Origin: Sporobacter termitidis DSM 10068
GTDB lineage: Bacteria; Bacillota; Clostridia; Oscillospirales; Oscillospiraceae
Length of the DNA: 64,000 bases
Direction: 5' to 3'
NCBI RefSeq assembly: GCF_900130065.1
Contig: NZ_FQXV01000012.1
Coordinates: 79,730 to 143,729 of the forward strand
Position numbers and translations under genes: made by a program. This document shows positions 34,750-45,952 of this stretch, piece by piece; positions within the stretch are counted from its first letter, which is position 1; each line of letters opens with the position of its first letter. The notes beneath the pieces were generated by a model. It was not told where the DNA came from. It worked only from the letters and a program-made list of their open reading frames with translations, and ran no database searches.

Positions 34750-35823
34750 ATGAATCAAAGACGATTATCAAGGGTGTTGGAACGGATGGCCGAAGAGGGC
34801 CTCTCGCAGGCTATCATCACGGACTCCGTTTCAATTTTTTATCTCACCGGCAAAATGATCGAGCCGGGAGAGCGCTTTCTGGCGCTCTATCTGAATACGA
34901 ACGGGGCGCACCGGCTCGTCGTCAACGGGCTGTTCGCGTTCCCGGAGGACATCGGCGTCACCACGCTGTGGTACGGCGACACGGAGGACGGCCCCGCCCT
35001 CCTGTCTCAATGCGCCGACCGGGATAAGCCGCTGGGTATCGACAAGGATATGCCGGCGCGGTTCCTGCTCCGCCTGATGGAGCTGGGCGCGGCCAGCGCC
35101 TATAAAAACGCTTCCGCCTGCGTCGACACCGTCCGAGCCCGCAAGGACGACGCGGAAGCCGCGCTGATGCGAAAGGCCTCCCGCCTCAACGACAGCGCCA
35201 TGGAGGCGTTCAAGCCTTATATAAAAACCGGCGTTACCGAGCTGGAGCTCCGGGACATTTTGCTGCGCATCTACAAGGAGCTGGGCGCCGACGGGCCCTC
35301 CTTCGCGCCGCTTATCGGCTTCGGCCCCAACGCCGCTATCGGCCACCACCTGCCCGACGGCACCGCCCTCAGGGACGGCGACTGCGTGCTCATTGACGTG
35401 GGCTGCAAAAAGGACGGCTACTGCGCGGACATGACGCGGACCTATTTTAAAGGCCGCGCCCCTGAGCGCATGCGCGCGGTTTACGACACCGTCAAAGCGG
35501 CCGGCGACGCCGCCCGCAGCCTCATAAAGCCCGGCGTGCGCCTGAGCGACGTGGACGGCGCGGCGCGCACGGTCATCGAAAACGCCGGATACGGCCCGTA
35601 CTTTACCCACCGCCTGGGCCACTTTATCGGCCTTGACGTGCACGAGGCCGGGGATGTGTCCGCCGCCAGCGATATCGTTGCGGCTCCAGGTATGATTTTT
35701 TCCATCGAGCCGGGTATTTATTTACCGGGCGAGGGCGGCGTGCGCATCGAGGACCTTGTCCTGGTGACGGCGGCGGGCTGCGAGGTGCTCAACGCCGTGC
35801 CGCGGGACCTGACCGTGCTGTAA
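34750..35823 (+). CDS. M24 family Xaa-Pro aminopeptidase-like protein
   Basis: 357 residues. An N-terminal creatinase-type domain (about 1-125) is followed by the pita-bread catalytic domain. Metal ligands are present: D in LIDVGCKKDG, D in CADMTRTYF, H in THRLGHFIGLDVHE, E in SIEPGIYL and E in GGVRIEDLVLV. It should remove N-terminal residues before proline or cleave dipeptides in the cytosol. It precedes a peptide-type ABC transporter, which fits peptide use. A good sigma-A promoter drives it. Confidence 0.9.
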   Translation: MNQRRLSRVLERMAEEGLSQAIITDSVSIFYLTGKMIEPGERFLALYLNTNGAHRLVVNGLFAFPEDIGVTTLWYGDTEDGPALLSQCADRDKPLGIDKDMPARFLLRLMELGAASAYKNASACVDTVRARKDDAEAALMRKASRLNDSAMEAFKPYIKTGVTELELRDILLRIYKELGADGPSFAPLIGFGPNAAIGHHLPDGTALRDGDCVLIDVGCKKDGYCADMTRTYFKGRAPERMRAVYDTVKAAGDAARSLIKPGVRLSDVDGAARTVIENAGYGPYFTHRLGHFIGLDVHEAGDVSAASDIVAAPGMIFSIEPGIYLPGEGGVRIEDLVLVTAAGCEVLNAVPRDLTVL

Positions 35824-35913
35824 ACCCGTGAATATGGCTGCAGTATTAAAAAAAGCGGTAATCACTTATGCGCTTTTATTTAATAATTTAAAGTGTGAAA
35901 GAGAGGAAACAAA

Positions 35914-37512
35914 ATGAAGAACACAAGAATCTTTGCGCTCATCATCGCGCTTGTGTCGCTGCTGACGCTGACGGCGTGCGGCGGCACCACGCCGGCGCCG
36001 TCGTCGTCGCCGTCCGCTTCCCCGTCCGCGCCGGCAAACACCGACGCGGCCAACCTGGCCGACACCCTGACCTTTGCCCAGGGCGCCGAGCCGAGAGGCC
36101 TTGACCCCGCCCTTGTGGACGACGGCGAGTCCTCCAAGGTCATCGTCAACATCTACGAAGGCCTTTTGAAGTACGCCAAGGATTCAACGGCTCTGGAGCC
36201 GTGCCTGGCCACCTCCTGGAAGGTCAGCGACGACGGCCTGACGTACACCTTCGAGCTGCGCCAGGGCGTCAAGTTCCAGGACGGCACCGACTTCAACGCC
36301 GAGGCTGTCAAGTACAACATCGAGCGCCAGATGCCCGGCAACGCCACGACCGACATGACCTATGCCGATTTCGTTTACGGCTATGTCACCAAGGTTGAAG
36401 CGCCGGACACCTATACCGTCGTCGTCACGCTGAAGGACAAGAACACCCCGTTCCTTTCAAATCTCGCCATGAGCATGGCGGCCCCGATGGTCAGCCCCAA
36501 GGCGCTGCAGGAGAACAACGGCAGCGTCATGGAAAAGCCCGTCGGCACCGGCCCGTACTCCTTCGACCGGTGGGATAAGGGTCAGGACGTCGTCCTGGTC
36601 CGCAACGACAACTACTGGGGCGACAAGGCCAAGACCCAGAACGTCATCTTCAGATTCATCTCCGACAACTCCGCCAGGGTCGTCGCCCTCACCAACGGCG
36701 AGGTGGACATGATCGACGGCATCGACGCCACGGTCATCGACCAGCTGAAAAGCGCCGGCATGACGGTGGACCAGCCCGACGGCATGAACACCAACTACAT
36801 GGCCTATAACGTCGACTCTCCCATCTTCTCCAACGCCGAAAACAGAAAGGCCGTCTCCGAGGCCGTCAACGTGCCCGAGCTCGTCCAGAGCCTGTACCAG
36901 GGCTACGCCTCCCCGGCCGACACCATCCTCCCGAGCTTCGTGCCCGGCTTCTCCTCCGACATCAAGCAGGTGGCCTATAATCCGGACGACGCCAAGACGA
37001 TCCTCTCCAAGAACGGCGTCACCGCCGTCCACATCATCACCTACTCCAACGTGCGCCCCTATAACACCGCCAACGGCGACGTACTCGCCACGGCCATTCA
37101 GGGCTATCTCTCCAAGGTCAACGTCACCGCGACGATCGACTCGTATGACTGGACGACGTATAAAGAGAAGGTCAAGGCCGGCGACTTCGACATCGCGTTC
37201 TACGGCTGGACGGGCGATAACGGCGACCCCGACAACTTCATGTCGCTCCTGTCCGATAAGGACCCGGCCATGAATATCTCCCGCTTCAACGACCCGACGT
37301 ACCTGGAGCTCATCAACAAGGGCAAAACAACGCCCAACGGCGATGACCGCAACGCGATCTACAAGCAGCTGGAGCAGATCCAGGTCGACCAGAATCCGTG
37401 GCTGCTGGTCTCCCACTCCAAGCTCCTCTCCGCTTACAGCCCCAAGATCCAGGATTACTATTATCATGTGACCGGCAACGTCTTCCTGTCCCAGATGACA
37501 AAGCTGAAGTAA
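35914..37512 (+). CDS. ABC transporter substrate-binding lipoprotein (SBP family 5)
   Basis: 532 residues. Lipoprotein signal with lipobox LTLTACGG (cysteine about residue 22), then a Thr/Pro/Ser/Ala-rich linker (TTPAPSSSPSASPSAPAN). The mature protein is of the DppA/OppA/NikA class: LTFAQGAEPRGLDPA, YEGLLKYAKDS, LATSWKVSDDGLTYTFELR and VGTGPYSFDRWDKG. The ligand may be a peptide or a nickel chelate; the M24 peptidase upstream argues for peptides, the nickel-rich acetogenesis genes leave the second open. GAGAGGAAAC precedes the ATG. Confidence 0.92.
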   Translation: MKNTRIFALIIALVSLLTLTACGGTTPAPSSSPSASPSAPANTDAANLADTLTFAQGAEPRGLDPALVDDGESSKVIVNIYEGLLKYAKDSTALEPCLATSWKVSDDGLTYTFELRQGVKFQDGTDFNAEAVKYNIERQMPGNATTDMTYADFVYGYVTKVEAPDTYTVVVTLKDKNTPFLSNLAMSMAAPMVSPKALQENNGSVMEKPVGTGPYSFDRWDKGQDVVLVRNDNYWGDKAKTQNVIFRFISDNSARVVALTNGEVDMIDGIDATVIDQLKSAGMTVDQPDGMNTNYMAYNVDSPIFSNAENRKAVSEAVNVPELVQSLYQGYASPADTILPSFVPGFSSDIKQVAYNPDDAKTILSKNGVTAVHIITYSNVRPYNTANGDVLATAIQGYLSKVNVTATIDSYDWTTYKEKVKAGDFDIAFYGWTGDNGDPDNFMSLLSDKDPAMNISRFNDPTYLELINKGKTTPNGDDRNAIYKQLEQIQVDQNPWLLVSHSKLLSAYSPKIQDYYYHVTGNVFLSQMTKLK

Positions 37513-37532
37513 GCTTTATACCGCAGCAGACA

Positions 37533-37566
37533 GCCGGGAGAAAGAATAACTTTTCTTTCTCCCGGC
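37533..37566 (+). terminator. Stem-loop between SBP and permease genes
   Basis: Perfect 12-bp stem GCCGGGAGAAAG / CTTTCTCCCGGC, 20 nt after the SBP stop, without a clear U-run. Such hairpins often protect the binding-protein mRNA or reduce read-through to the permeases. Confidence 0.6.
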
Positions 37567-37680
37567 ATTATGCGGAAAATTATTCATCTTTTCGTGCGCC
37601 GGGGCCGCGCCGGCGCGCGAAAAGGCGAATAACGCAGGGACAAATTTCGGCCTGCCGCGACTTTTTCAGATTTTAACACT

Positions 37681-37708
37681 TTGACTTCGCCTTAAATGCC
37701 TGTATAAT
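37681..37708 (+). promoter_or_regulatory. Sigma-A promoter of the permease-ATPase genes
   Basis: -35 TTGACT, 16-bp spacer, consensus -10 TATAAT, about 64 nt before the GTG at 37772. Confidence 0.7.
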
Positions 37709-37771
37709 ATAAGCTACTTTTAAAGGGCTTTATTGAATATTTATACTGCGAATACGAAAGGTTTGTTGCCG

Positions 37772-38788
37772 GTGCTCAAATACATAATCAAGCGGCTTTT
37801 GCTGCTTATTCCGGTTGTGATCGGGGTTTCCATCATCGTTTTTGTGATCATGCGCGTTTTTTCGCCGGACCCGGCGCCCGTGGTGCTCGGCGAGCACGCC
37901 ACACAGGACATGGTGGACGCGTGGCGCCAGGCCAACGGTTTAAGCGACCCGCTGTATCTCCAATACTTCCACTTCCTGATCGGCATTTTCACGGGGGACC
38001 TGGGGAAATCGTACTACACCAAAACGCCCGTCATCGCGGAGATCATGGCGCGGTTCCCGGCGACGATAGAGCTGGCGATCTCGGCTATCATCTTCGCCTC
38101 GATTTTCGGCATCCTCATCGGCGCCATTTCCGCCGTCAAGAAAAACACGCTGGTGGACTCCGCCGGCATGGTCACGGCGCTCATCGGCGTGTCGATGCCG
38201 ATCTTCTGGCTCGGCATTCTGCTGATTATCCTCTTTTCGGGGATACTTCACATCCTGCCGTCCACAGGCCGGATCGATATCCTGCTGCAGCCTAAAACGG
38301 TGACCGGCTTTTATCTGATCGACACGCTGATCGCCGGCAATTTCGCCGGCTTCTGGAGCGCCATCAGGCATCTCATTCTGCCGGCCGTGGCGCTCGGCCT
38401 GTACTCCATGGCGATCATCGCCCGGATGACGCGGTCCAGCATGCTGGAAACGCTGGGGCAGGACTACATCAGAACGGCCCGGGCCAAGGGCGTTACCGAG
38501 GGCCGGGTCATCCGGAAGCATGCTTTAAGAAACGCCCTTATCCCGGTGGTCACGGTCATCGGCCTGCAGCTGGGCTCGCTTTTGGGCGGCGCCGTCCTCA
38601 CGGAGACGGTGTTCTCCTGGCCGGGCATCGGCGCGTATACGGTCCAATGCATCCTGAAATCGGACTTTCCCGTGGTCCAGGGCGTCGTCATGCTGGTGGC
38701 GGTCACCTTTGTCATCATCAACCTGATCGTCGATATCGTTTACGCGTTCCTCGATCCGCGTATCAAATACAACAAGAAGGAGGCGTAA
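37772..38788 (+). CDS. ABC transporter permease, DppB type
   Basis: 338 residues from GTG 37772 (LKYIIKRLLLLIPVVIGVSIIVF, the usual DppB opening). A TTG at 37733 would add 13 residues and cannot be excluded. Six membrane segments with the BPD motif region ARAKGVTEGRVIRKHALRNALIPV near the C-terminus, which contacts the ATPases. It pairs with the DppC-type permease 3 nt downstream. Confidence 0.93.
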   Translation: MLKYIIKRLLLLIPVVIGVSIIVFVIMRVFSPDPAPVVLGEHATQDMVDAWRQANGLSDPLYLQYFHFLIGIFTGDLGKSYYTKTPVIAEIMARFPATIELAISAIIFASIFGILIGAISAVKKNTLVDSAGMVTALIGVSMPIFWLGILLIILFSGILHILPSTGRIDILLQPKTVTGFYLIDTLIAGNFAGFWSAIRHLILPAVALGLYSMAIIARMTRSSMLETLGQDYIRTARAKGVTEGRVIRKHALRNALIPVVTVIGLQLGSLLGGAVLTETVFSWPGIGAYTVQCILKSDFPVVQGVVMLVAVTFVIINLIVDIVYAFLDPRIKYNKKEA

Positions 38789-38791
38789 CGG

Positions 38792-39694
38792 ATGGACAGC
38801 GCCAATAATAACGCGGCCGCCGGCAAAAACGCCGCGGCTCTGGAAAAGCCGGAATCCCAGCTGAGGCAGATGTGGGACTCCCTGAAATCCAACAAGGGCG
38901 CCATGGTCGGGCTCGTCATCATCCTCCTGCTCGTTTTGATCGCCGTCTTCGGCAAGCTGCTCATGCCGTTTGATCCGAACTCCTTAGACATGTCGGCCAG
39001 CTTCATCCACCCCAACGGCGAGCACTGGTTCGGCACCGACCAGCTGGGCCGGGATATCTTCTCCCGTATCATCGACGGCGCGCACATCTCGCTGACCGTC
39101 GGCCTCTCCGCCGTGGCCATCTCCTTAACGATCGGCACGCTCCTGGGCGCCGCCGCGGGGTACAGGGGCGGCAAAACCGACACGATCATCATGCGCATTA
39201 TGGACATGATGCTGGCCATTCCGTCGATCCTTCTGGCCATCGCCTTTATGGCGGCTCTGGGCAAGGGCATCGACAAGGCCGTTATCGCCATCGGGCTTGT
39301 GAGCATCCCGGAATACGCCCGGATCGTCCGGGGCAGCATCCTGTCCGTCAAGGAAAACGATTACGTCCAGGCGGCAAAGGTCGTTGGCAACAAGGGCCCG
39401 CGCATCGTCTTTAAGCACATCATGCCGAACGTCCTGTCCTCCATCGTCGTCCGGGCCACTCTGGGCATCTCCACGGCGGTGCTGGACACCTCGGCGCTCG
39501 GCTTTCTCGGCCTCGGCGTCCAGCCGCCCTACGCGGAATGGGGCGACATGCTGGGCCGCGCGCGGGGGTTTATTTTCTCGGCCCCCTACACGCTCATCTT
39601 CCCCGGCGTTGCCATCACCATCACCGTGCTGGCCTTCAATCTCCTGGGCGACGGCCTGCGCGACGCGCTGGACCCCAAGGCCAGGAAAAGGTAA
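38792..39694 (+). CDS. ABC transporter permease, DppC type
   Basis: 300 residues. The N-terminal OppC motif (SLKSNKGAMVGLVIILLLVLIAVFG) is followed by five further membrane segments and the coupling loop VQAAKVVGNKGPRIVFKHIMPNVLSS. The family motif GTDQLGRDIFSRIIDGA is present. It starts 3 nt after the dppB-type stop. It forms the channel with the DppB-type subunit. Confidence 0.94.
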   Translation: MDSANNNAAAGKNAAALEKPESQLRQMWDSLKSNKGAMVGLVIILLLVLIAVFGKLLMPFDPNSLDMSASFIHPNGEHWFGTDQLGRDIFSRIIDGAHISLTVGLSAVAISLTIGTLLGAAAGYRGGKTDTIIMRIMDMMLAIPSILLAIAFMAALGKGIDKAVIAIGLVSIPEYARIVRGSILSVKENDYVQAAKVVGNKGPRIVFKHIMPNVLSSIVVRATLGISTAVLDTSALGFLGLGVQPPYAEWGDMLGRARGFIFSAPYTLIFPGVAITITVLAFNLLGDGLRDALDPKARKR

Positions 39695-39706
39695 GGGACT
39701 ATAGCT

Positions 39707-41661
<1,955 letters not shown>

Positions 41662-41708
41662 AGCTGAATGATATGCAGGACACTGCATATCCCGTTTGAA
41701 AAAATAGA

Positions 41709-41745
41709 GAAACCGATACCCTTTGACGTCGGTATCGGTTTCTTT
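41709..41745 (+). terminator. Terminator of the ABC transporter operon
   Basis: 12-bp stem GAAACCGATACC / GGTATCGGTTTC followed by TTTC. Confidence 0.88.
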
Positions 41746-41852
41746 CATTCATGCGGAATGCATAAATAGCAACGTGCCTGTCCGCGACGCTCCTTTTTCA
41801 TGTCTTTTGTATATAATGGAGTGCGGACAGTTTTTAAATTGGAGGAATTCTT

Positions 41853-42887
41853 GTGTTGCGATTCAACTGCGATTACAGCGAAGGGGCGCATCCGCGCATT
41901 TTAAATAAACTCATCGAGACAAATCTGGAACAGACGGTGGGCTACGGGGACGACGACTATTGCCGGCAGGCCGCCGAGCTCATCAAGGCGCGCTGCCGCG
42001 CGCCGGAGGCCGACGTCCACTTTCTCGTGGGCGGCACGCAGACGAACCTGGCGGTCATTTCCGCCTGCCTGCGGCCCCATCAGGGCGCCGTCACCGCCGA
42101 CACGGGCCACATCAACACCCATGAGACCGGGGCCATCGAGGCCACCGGCCACAAGGTCCTGACGGTCGCCAGCGCGGACGGGAAGATCACCGCCGCGCAG
42201 GTCCAGGAGGTTTATGACGCCCATTACGGCGACGATAGCCGGGAGCACACGGTACAGCCGAAGCTGGTGTACATATCGAACCCCACGGAGGTCGGTACCA
42301 TTTACACCAGGGAGGAGCTCACCGAGCTCAGCCGCATCTGCCGGAAGAACGGTCTCATCCTTTACATGGACGGCGCGCGGCTGGGCTACGCCATCTGCGC
42401 CGAGGGCAGCGACCTCGACCTGCCGGCCTTTGCCGAGCTGTGCGACGTGTTTTACATCGGCGGCACAAAGACGGGCGCGCTCTTCGGCGAGGCGCTCGTT
42501 ATCACCGACAACGCGCTGAAACAGGATTTCCGGTATATCATCAAGCAGAAGGGCGGGCTGCTGGCAAAGGGGCGGCTTTTAGGCCTGCAATTCATCACGC
42601 TCTTTGAGGACGACCTGTATTTCGATATCGCCCGCCACACCAACGAAATGGCCGGCATTATCAAGGAGGCGTGTATCAAAAAGGGCTACCGCTTTCTCAC
42701 CGAATCCGTCACGAACCAGCAGTTCCCCATCATGCCCGATCGCGTCCTCAACAAGCTGAAGGAAAAGTACGAGTACAGCTTCTGGCAGAAGATCGGCCAC
42801 GCCCACAGCGCCGTGCGCTTCTGCACCAGCTGGGCCACCGAGCAAAAGGACGTCGAGCAGCTGGCGGAAGACATTTTAAATAGCTGA
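41853..42887 (+). CDS. Low-specificity threonine aldolase
   Basis: 344 residues. PLP enzyme splitting threonine (or allo-threonine) to glycine and acetaldehyde. Motifs: FNCDYSEGAHPRIL at the start, FLVGGTQTNLAVISA near 57-71, MDGARLGYA at 172-180 and the PLP lysine K206 in YIGGTKTGALFGEA. The start is GTG 41853 with GGAGG 7 nt before it. Glycine and acetaldehyde are both usable by an acetogen. It stands alone after the transporter terminator. Confidence 0.9.
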   Translation: MLRFNCDYSEGAHPRILNKLIETNLEQTVGYGDDDYCRQAAELIKARCRAPEADVHFLVGGTQTNLAVISACLRPHQGAVTADTGHINTHETGAIEATGHKVLTVASADGKITAAQVQEVYDAHYGDDSREHTVQPKLVYISNPTEVGTIYTREELTELSRICRKNGLILYMDGARLGYAICAEGSDLDLPAFAELCDVFYIGGTKTGALFGEALVITDNALKQDFRYIIKQKGGLLAKGRLLGLQFITLFEDDLYFDIARHTNEMAGIIKEACIKKGYRFLTESVTNQQFPIMPDRVLNKLKEKYEYSFWQKIGHAHSAVRFCTSWATEQKDVEQLAEDILNS

Positions 42888-42924
42888 CCCCTTGCGTTGC
42901 CATTTCCTCAGTTCCTTTAAGCAT

Positions 42925-42997
42925 TGTCATTCCCGCGAAGGCGGGAATCCACGTTCCCCTGTACGAGGCCTGGATTCCCGCCTTCGCGGGAATGACA
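42925..42997. repeat. 73-bp inverted pair of ATTCCCGCG palindromes
   Basis: Same module as 5059-5132 and 56299-56372 but in opposite orientation (core CCACGTTCCCCTGTACGAGG). It occupies the gap between the threonine aldolase and the convergent CheX gene; a hairpin GGGCCGGC..GCCGGCCC (about 43050-43130) fills the rest. Confidence 0.85.
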
Positions 42998-43134
42998 TAA
43001 GAGGTGGGATGACCTCATCCCGCCGCCCTTTGTGCCGCGCCAACATAGGAAGGGCCGGCATGGAAACCGGCCCTTCGCTAAACCATATAATCTCCATGAG
43101 GGCCGGCTTTCGCGCCGGCCCTCATGGCTTTACC

Positions 43135-43596
43135 TTATCGTTTCTCCAGCGACAGGAAGATATCGAAGGGAAAATCGGACGCGGCCAGCTCGATGCGGGT
43201 GACGCGCTCAGCGCTGGCGCTGACGGAAAACGTCCCCACCATCAGGGTCGGGGTGGACACGTCGACCTTGATTTTAATCTGGGAGAGCTCGGTGCAGGCG
43301 TTGGCCGCCAGCATATTGCCCAGCTCGGCCACGGCGCTCTGAGCGATCTCGTCGAACTCGTCGAGCTCCATGCCGCCCATCATGGTACCGGCAATTTTTT
43401 TCGCCGCATCGGCGCTCATGGCATAGATGACGTTGCCGCGCAGGTCCCCGATGATGCCGATGATGCAGACGACCTCCGGCGTGTGGATCTGGCTGCCGAT
43501 ATCCTGGATATCGATCAGCCGGACGCTCTCGATACCGAGCTGCGGCATGACGTTCTGAAAGGAGTTGAAAAATGCCTCGGTGTATTCTGTATTCAT
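43135..43596 (-). CDS. CheX-type chemotaxis phosphatase
   Basis: 153 residues, a single CheC/CheX-like domain. The phosphatase helix E-x-x-N is in AVAELGNMLAANA (about residues 90-102), so it should dephosphorylate a response regulator such as CheY. CheX proteins have one such helix, CheC two. Its start overlaps the upstream REC-CheX gene by 4 nt. No other chemotaxis or flagellar gene lies in the window. Confidence 0.85.
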   Translation of the reverse strand: MNTEYTEAFFNSFQNVMPQLGIESVRLIDIQDIGSQIHTPEVVCIIGIIGDLRGNVIYAMSADAAKKIAGTMMGGMELDEFDEIAQSAVAELGNMLAANACTELSQIKIKVDVSTPTLMVGTFSVSASAERVTRIELAASDFPFDIFLSLEKR

Positions 43597-44453
43597 TGAT
43601 ATTCGCCCCTGTTGAATCCGACATTCATGAAAATTTCCCCAAAGGTGGTCTGCGCCGTCACGGAGAAGGCGGTGTCAAAATCGGATTTTGATATGGTGAT
43701 GGATTCCCCGTAGACGATCGTCGGGGGGGCCACCCGGAGGCCGAAAAGCTTGTTTGTCTTATTCATCAGGGAGCAGGCGTTGCCGGCGGCAATGTTGGAG
43801 ACCTCGCCCACGATATTGACGATATATTCGTCCGGCAGCGCGTCGCTGTTCATCATCGTGCCGGCCATGTGGCGCGCGGTCTCATTGGACATGTCGAGAA
43901 TCAGCCGGCCGCTGTATTTCCCGATGATGCCGATGACGACGGAGATGCCTCTGGACACCTGCGCGTTGTTGTTCTTAAATTCCGCTTCAAATTCCGGCAC
44001 CGTCTTGAAGAGCTTGTTGAAGGAATCCGTCAGCGCCTCCTTGAAGACGGTGGTGTAGAGCCCTTCCAGCTCGATAAAAAGCTCCTCGTCGGCCATGACC
44101 CTGTTGATGGCGAGCGTCAGCTCCTCGGCGTCGACGGGCTTTTGAACATAGCCGCTGACCTTTGCCTTTTTGGCCCGGCGGATAATCTCCTCGTCCATCA
44201 TGGAGCTGACGATGACGACCTTCTGCCTCGGCACCACCTTGTGGATGGCGTTCGTGCATTCGATACCGTCCGCGCCGGGCATGGTGATGTCCATGGTGAC
44301 GACGTCGGGCTGCAGGGTTTTGACGGCTTCGACAGCCTCCTCCAGCCCGTTGGCGCTGCCGATGACGTTAAAGCCGCTCCCCGTCAGGATATTGGATATC
44401 ATTGCCACGGAGAATGGGGAATCGTCAACGACAACTATGTTGATCTCTTTCAT
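43593..44453 (-). CDS. Response regulator with receiver and CheX-like domain
   Basis: 286 residues. The receiver domain (1-120) has DD at 10-11, D55 (VVTMDITMPGADG) and K in GYVQKPVDAEE. After a helical linker, a CheX-like domain (about 135-280) has GEVSNIAAGNA with the E-x-x-N phosphatase motif. The fusion puts a phosphatase on its own possible substrate. It overlaps the CheX gene that follows, making a two-gene unit for signal damping. Confidence 0.88.
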   Translation of the reverse strand: MKEINIVVVDDSPFSVAMISNILTGSGFNVIGSANGLEEAVEAVKTLQPDVVTMDITMPGADGIECTNAIHKVVPRQKVVIVSSMMDEEIIRRAKKAKVSGYVQKPVDAEELTLAINRVMADEELFIELEGLYTTVFKEALTDSFNKLFKTVPEFEAEFKNNNAQVSRGISVVIGIIGKYSGRLILDMSNETARHMAGTMMNSDALPDEYIVNIVGEVSNIAAGNACSLMNKTNKLFGLRVAPPTIVYGESITISKSDFDTAFSVTAQTTFGEIFMNVGFNRGEYQ

Positions 44454-44556
44454 GATTTCACCCTTTATTGCATTTTTGCTTTTCTCAAAATACCTGTATT
44501 ATTACGTATCGGCACATTCCCGGCGCGGATTAGCGCTCCGCGGAAGTTTTTAAGAT

Positions 44557-44596
44557 AAAAAAACGGAACAGGACGCGCCGCCCCGTTCCGTTTTTC
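44557..44596. terminator. Bidirectional terminator
   Basis: AAAAACGGAAC / GTTCCGTTTTT stem with A-run and U-run on both sides. It mainly serves the UroD-family gene that stops 4 nt away on the minus strand. Confidence 0.88.
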
Positions 44597-44600
44597 CGTA

Positions 44601-45617
44601 TCAGTTTTTGAGCCTGTCGAAGAAGTGCTCGCCGTATGTATTCATCTCGTCAACGATAATATCGTCGATGCCGGGCGTCAGCGGGGCGCCGTTGGGCACC
44701 TCGGGGGCGAACCGGCCGGCCGGGACGTAGTCGTCGCAGACGCGGCGCACAAGCCGGCGGACCTCCGCCTCGTTCCAGCCGGACCCGTAGTCGAAGGGCG
44801 TACAGTCCAGGCCGCCCTGCAGCGCCATCCGGCCGTTCAGGCGCTTCTGCACGTCTTTTATATCGTTCTGGGGGATGATGCCCTGCCAGACGTCCACGCC
44901 GATTTCCGCCATATCCTCCACGATGGGCGCGCAGACGCAGTCGGCGTGGTGCTGGACGAGCACGCCGCGGGAGTGCATATAGTCGTAAATCCTGGCCCAG
45001 CGGGGTTTCAGGACACTCCGCCAGGTCTGCGGCGACATGAAGAGATTTTTCTTGCTGCCCCAGTCGTCGTGGATGTGGATCATATCCGGGTGCACATGGT
45101 CGATGAGCAGCTTTAAATATTCGAGCTTATACTCCACCAGAACATCCAGCAGCTCCCCCATCGCCTCCGGCTCCTCCACGTAGGCCATCAGCGCGTCCTC
45201 AAAGCCCATCAGGTTGTGGGTCAGCTCAAAAAGCCCCGTAAAGCAGAAGCCGAGCAGCAGGTAGTTGTCACGGTCGAACTCCGCGGCCCGCCGGTCGCAG
45301 TCCGTCCAGTCGAGCTGCAGCTTGGACGGCCAGGGGACGTTCAAATATTTGTCCCATTTCGTGATATCCTTGATGACCTTGTTCTCCTCCGTCACCACCG
45401 GGATGCCGCCCGGCTCCCCCAGCGGCCAGGAATACTGCACGCCCCACGCGTCCAGGCAGGACTCCCCCGGCTTGGGGTACTTGTTGTTCTGCGCCAGAGC
45501 GTCCGGGAACATGCCCTGTGAATAAACGTTGTTATGGCATAAGTACTGCGGGTTGTCCCCTTTGATCAGTCGCAGATAATTCTCTTTCGGCGTCATTTTT
45601 CCGGTCAGGTCGAACAC
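44601..45617 (-). CDS. Uroporphyrinogen decarboxylase family protein (methyltransferase-like)
   Basis: 338 residues with the UroD/MtaA barrel pattern: MTPKENYLRLIKGD at the start, WGVQYSWPLGEPGGIPVV, HIHDDWGSKKNLFMSP near 186-201, VLVQHHADCVCAPI with possible zinc ligands, and LQGGLDCTPFDYG. True UroD of heme synthesis is shorter and lacks these; the group contains many corrinoid methyltransferases of acetogens. The start is GTG 45617 (AGGGG 9 nt upstream) or ATG 45596. No corrinoid protein is adjacent; one lies 12 kb away. Function inferred from family only. Confidence 0.8.
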   Translation of the reverse strand: MFDLTGKMTPKENYLRLIKGDNPQYLCHNNVYSQGMFPDALAQNNKYPKPGESCLDAWGVQYSWPLGEPGGIPVVTEENKVIKDITKWDKYLNVPWPSKLQLDWTDCDRRAAEFDRDNYLLLGFCFTGLFELTHNLMGFEDALMAYVEEPEAMGELLDVLVEYKLEYLKLLIDHVHPDMIHIHDDWGSKKNLFMSPQTWRSVLKPRWARIYDYMHSRGVLVQHHADCVCAPIVEDMAEIGVDVWQGIIPQNDIKDVQKRLNGRMALQGGLDCTPFDYGSGWNEAEVRRLVRRVCDDYVPAGRFAPEVPNGAPLTPGIDDIIVDEMNTYGEHFFDRLKN

Positions 45618-45713
45618 AGCTCAGCACCCCTTGTTTTTTTCTTCCAATATACCACGCCGGGGCCCTCATCGGTATCCTATTTTTGTCGCGCTATGCCGTC
45701 GGAGAAATGACGG

Positions 45714-45900
45714 TTTGTCGCAGAAAAGCCCTGCATACAGAGGGCAAAGCCTCGCAGAGTTTGCCGCCGGAGCGGTAAATAAATTCAAAATTGTCACGCA
45801 GGAGGACATGTGCCTCCGGAGTGACACTTCTCATGCGGCGCGCGGCTGAGCGCGCTGCATGCAGACTCTTGTCGGATAAAGCCCGAAGGGCTTTATCGAC
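45714..45900 (-). repeat. Structured ~185-bp dispersed repeat, copy 3
   Basis: Read on the minus strand it gives GTCGATAAAGCCC / GGGCTTTATCCGAC, GCATGCAGCGCGC, GCATGAGAAG, GTCAC..GGAGG..CCTCC..GTGAC, CCGCTCCGGCGG, and the tail CTCTGCGAGGCTTTGCCC..TATGCAG. It starts 1 nt from the ferritin terminator. Confidence 0.85.
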
Positions 45901-45901
45901 G

Positions 45902-45935
45902 GCCAAAAGCCCTGCCGGGAGGCAGGGCTTTTGGC
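45902..45935 (-). terminator. Terminator of the ferritin gene
   Basis: 15-bp stem GCCAAAAGCCCTGCC / GGCAGGGCTTTTGGC with loop GGGA, 17 nt after the ferritin stop. Confidence 0.85.
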
Positions 45936-45952
45936 TGAATGATTGTCCGATG

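Noticed and set aside
44601..45617. Calling this gene hemE
   Set aside because: Heme-pathway UroD motifs are missing and no heme genes are adjacent; the sequence fits the methyltransferase-like side of the family better.
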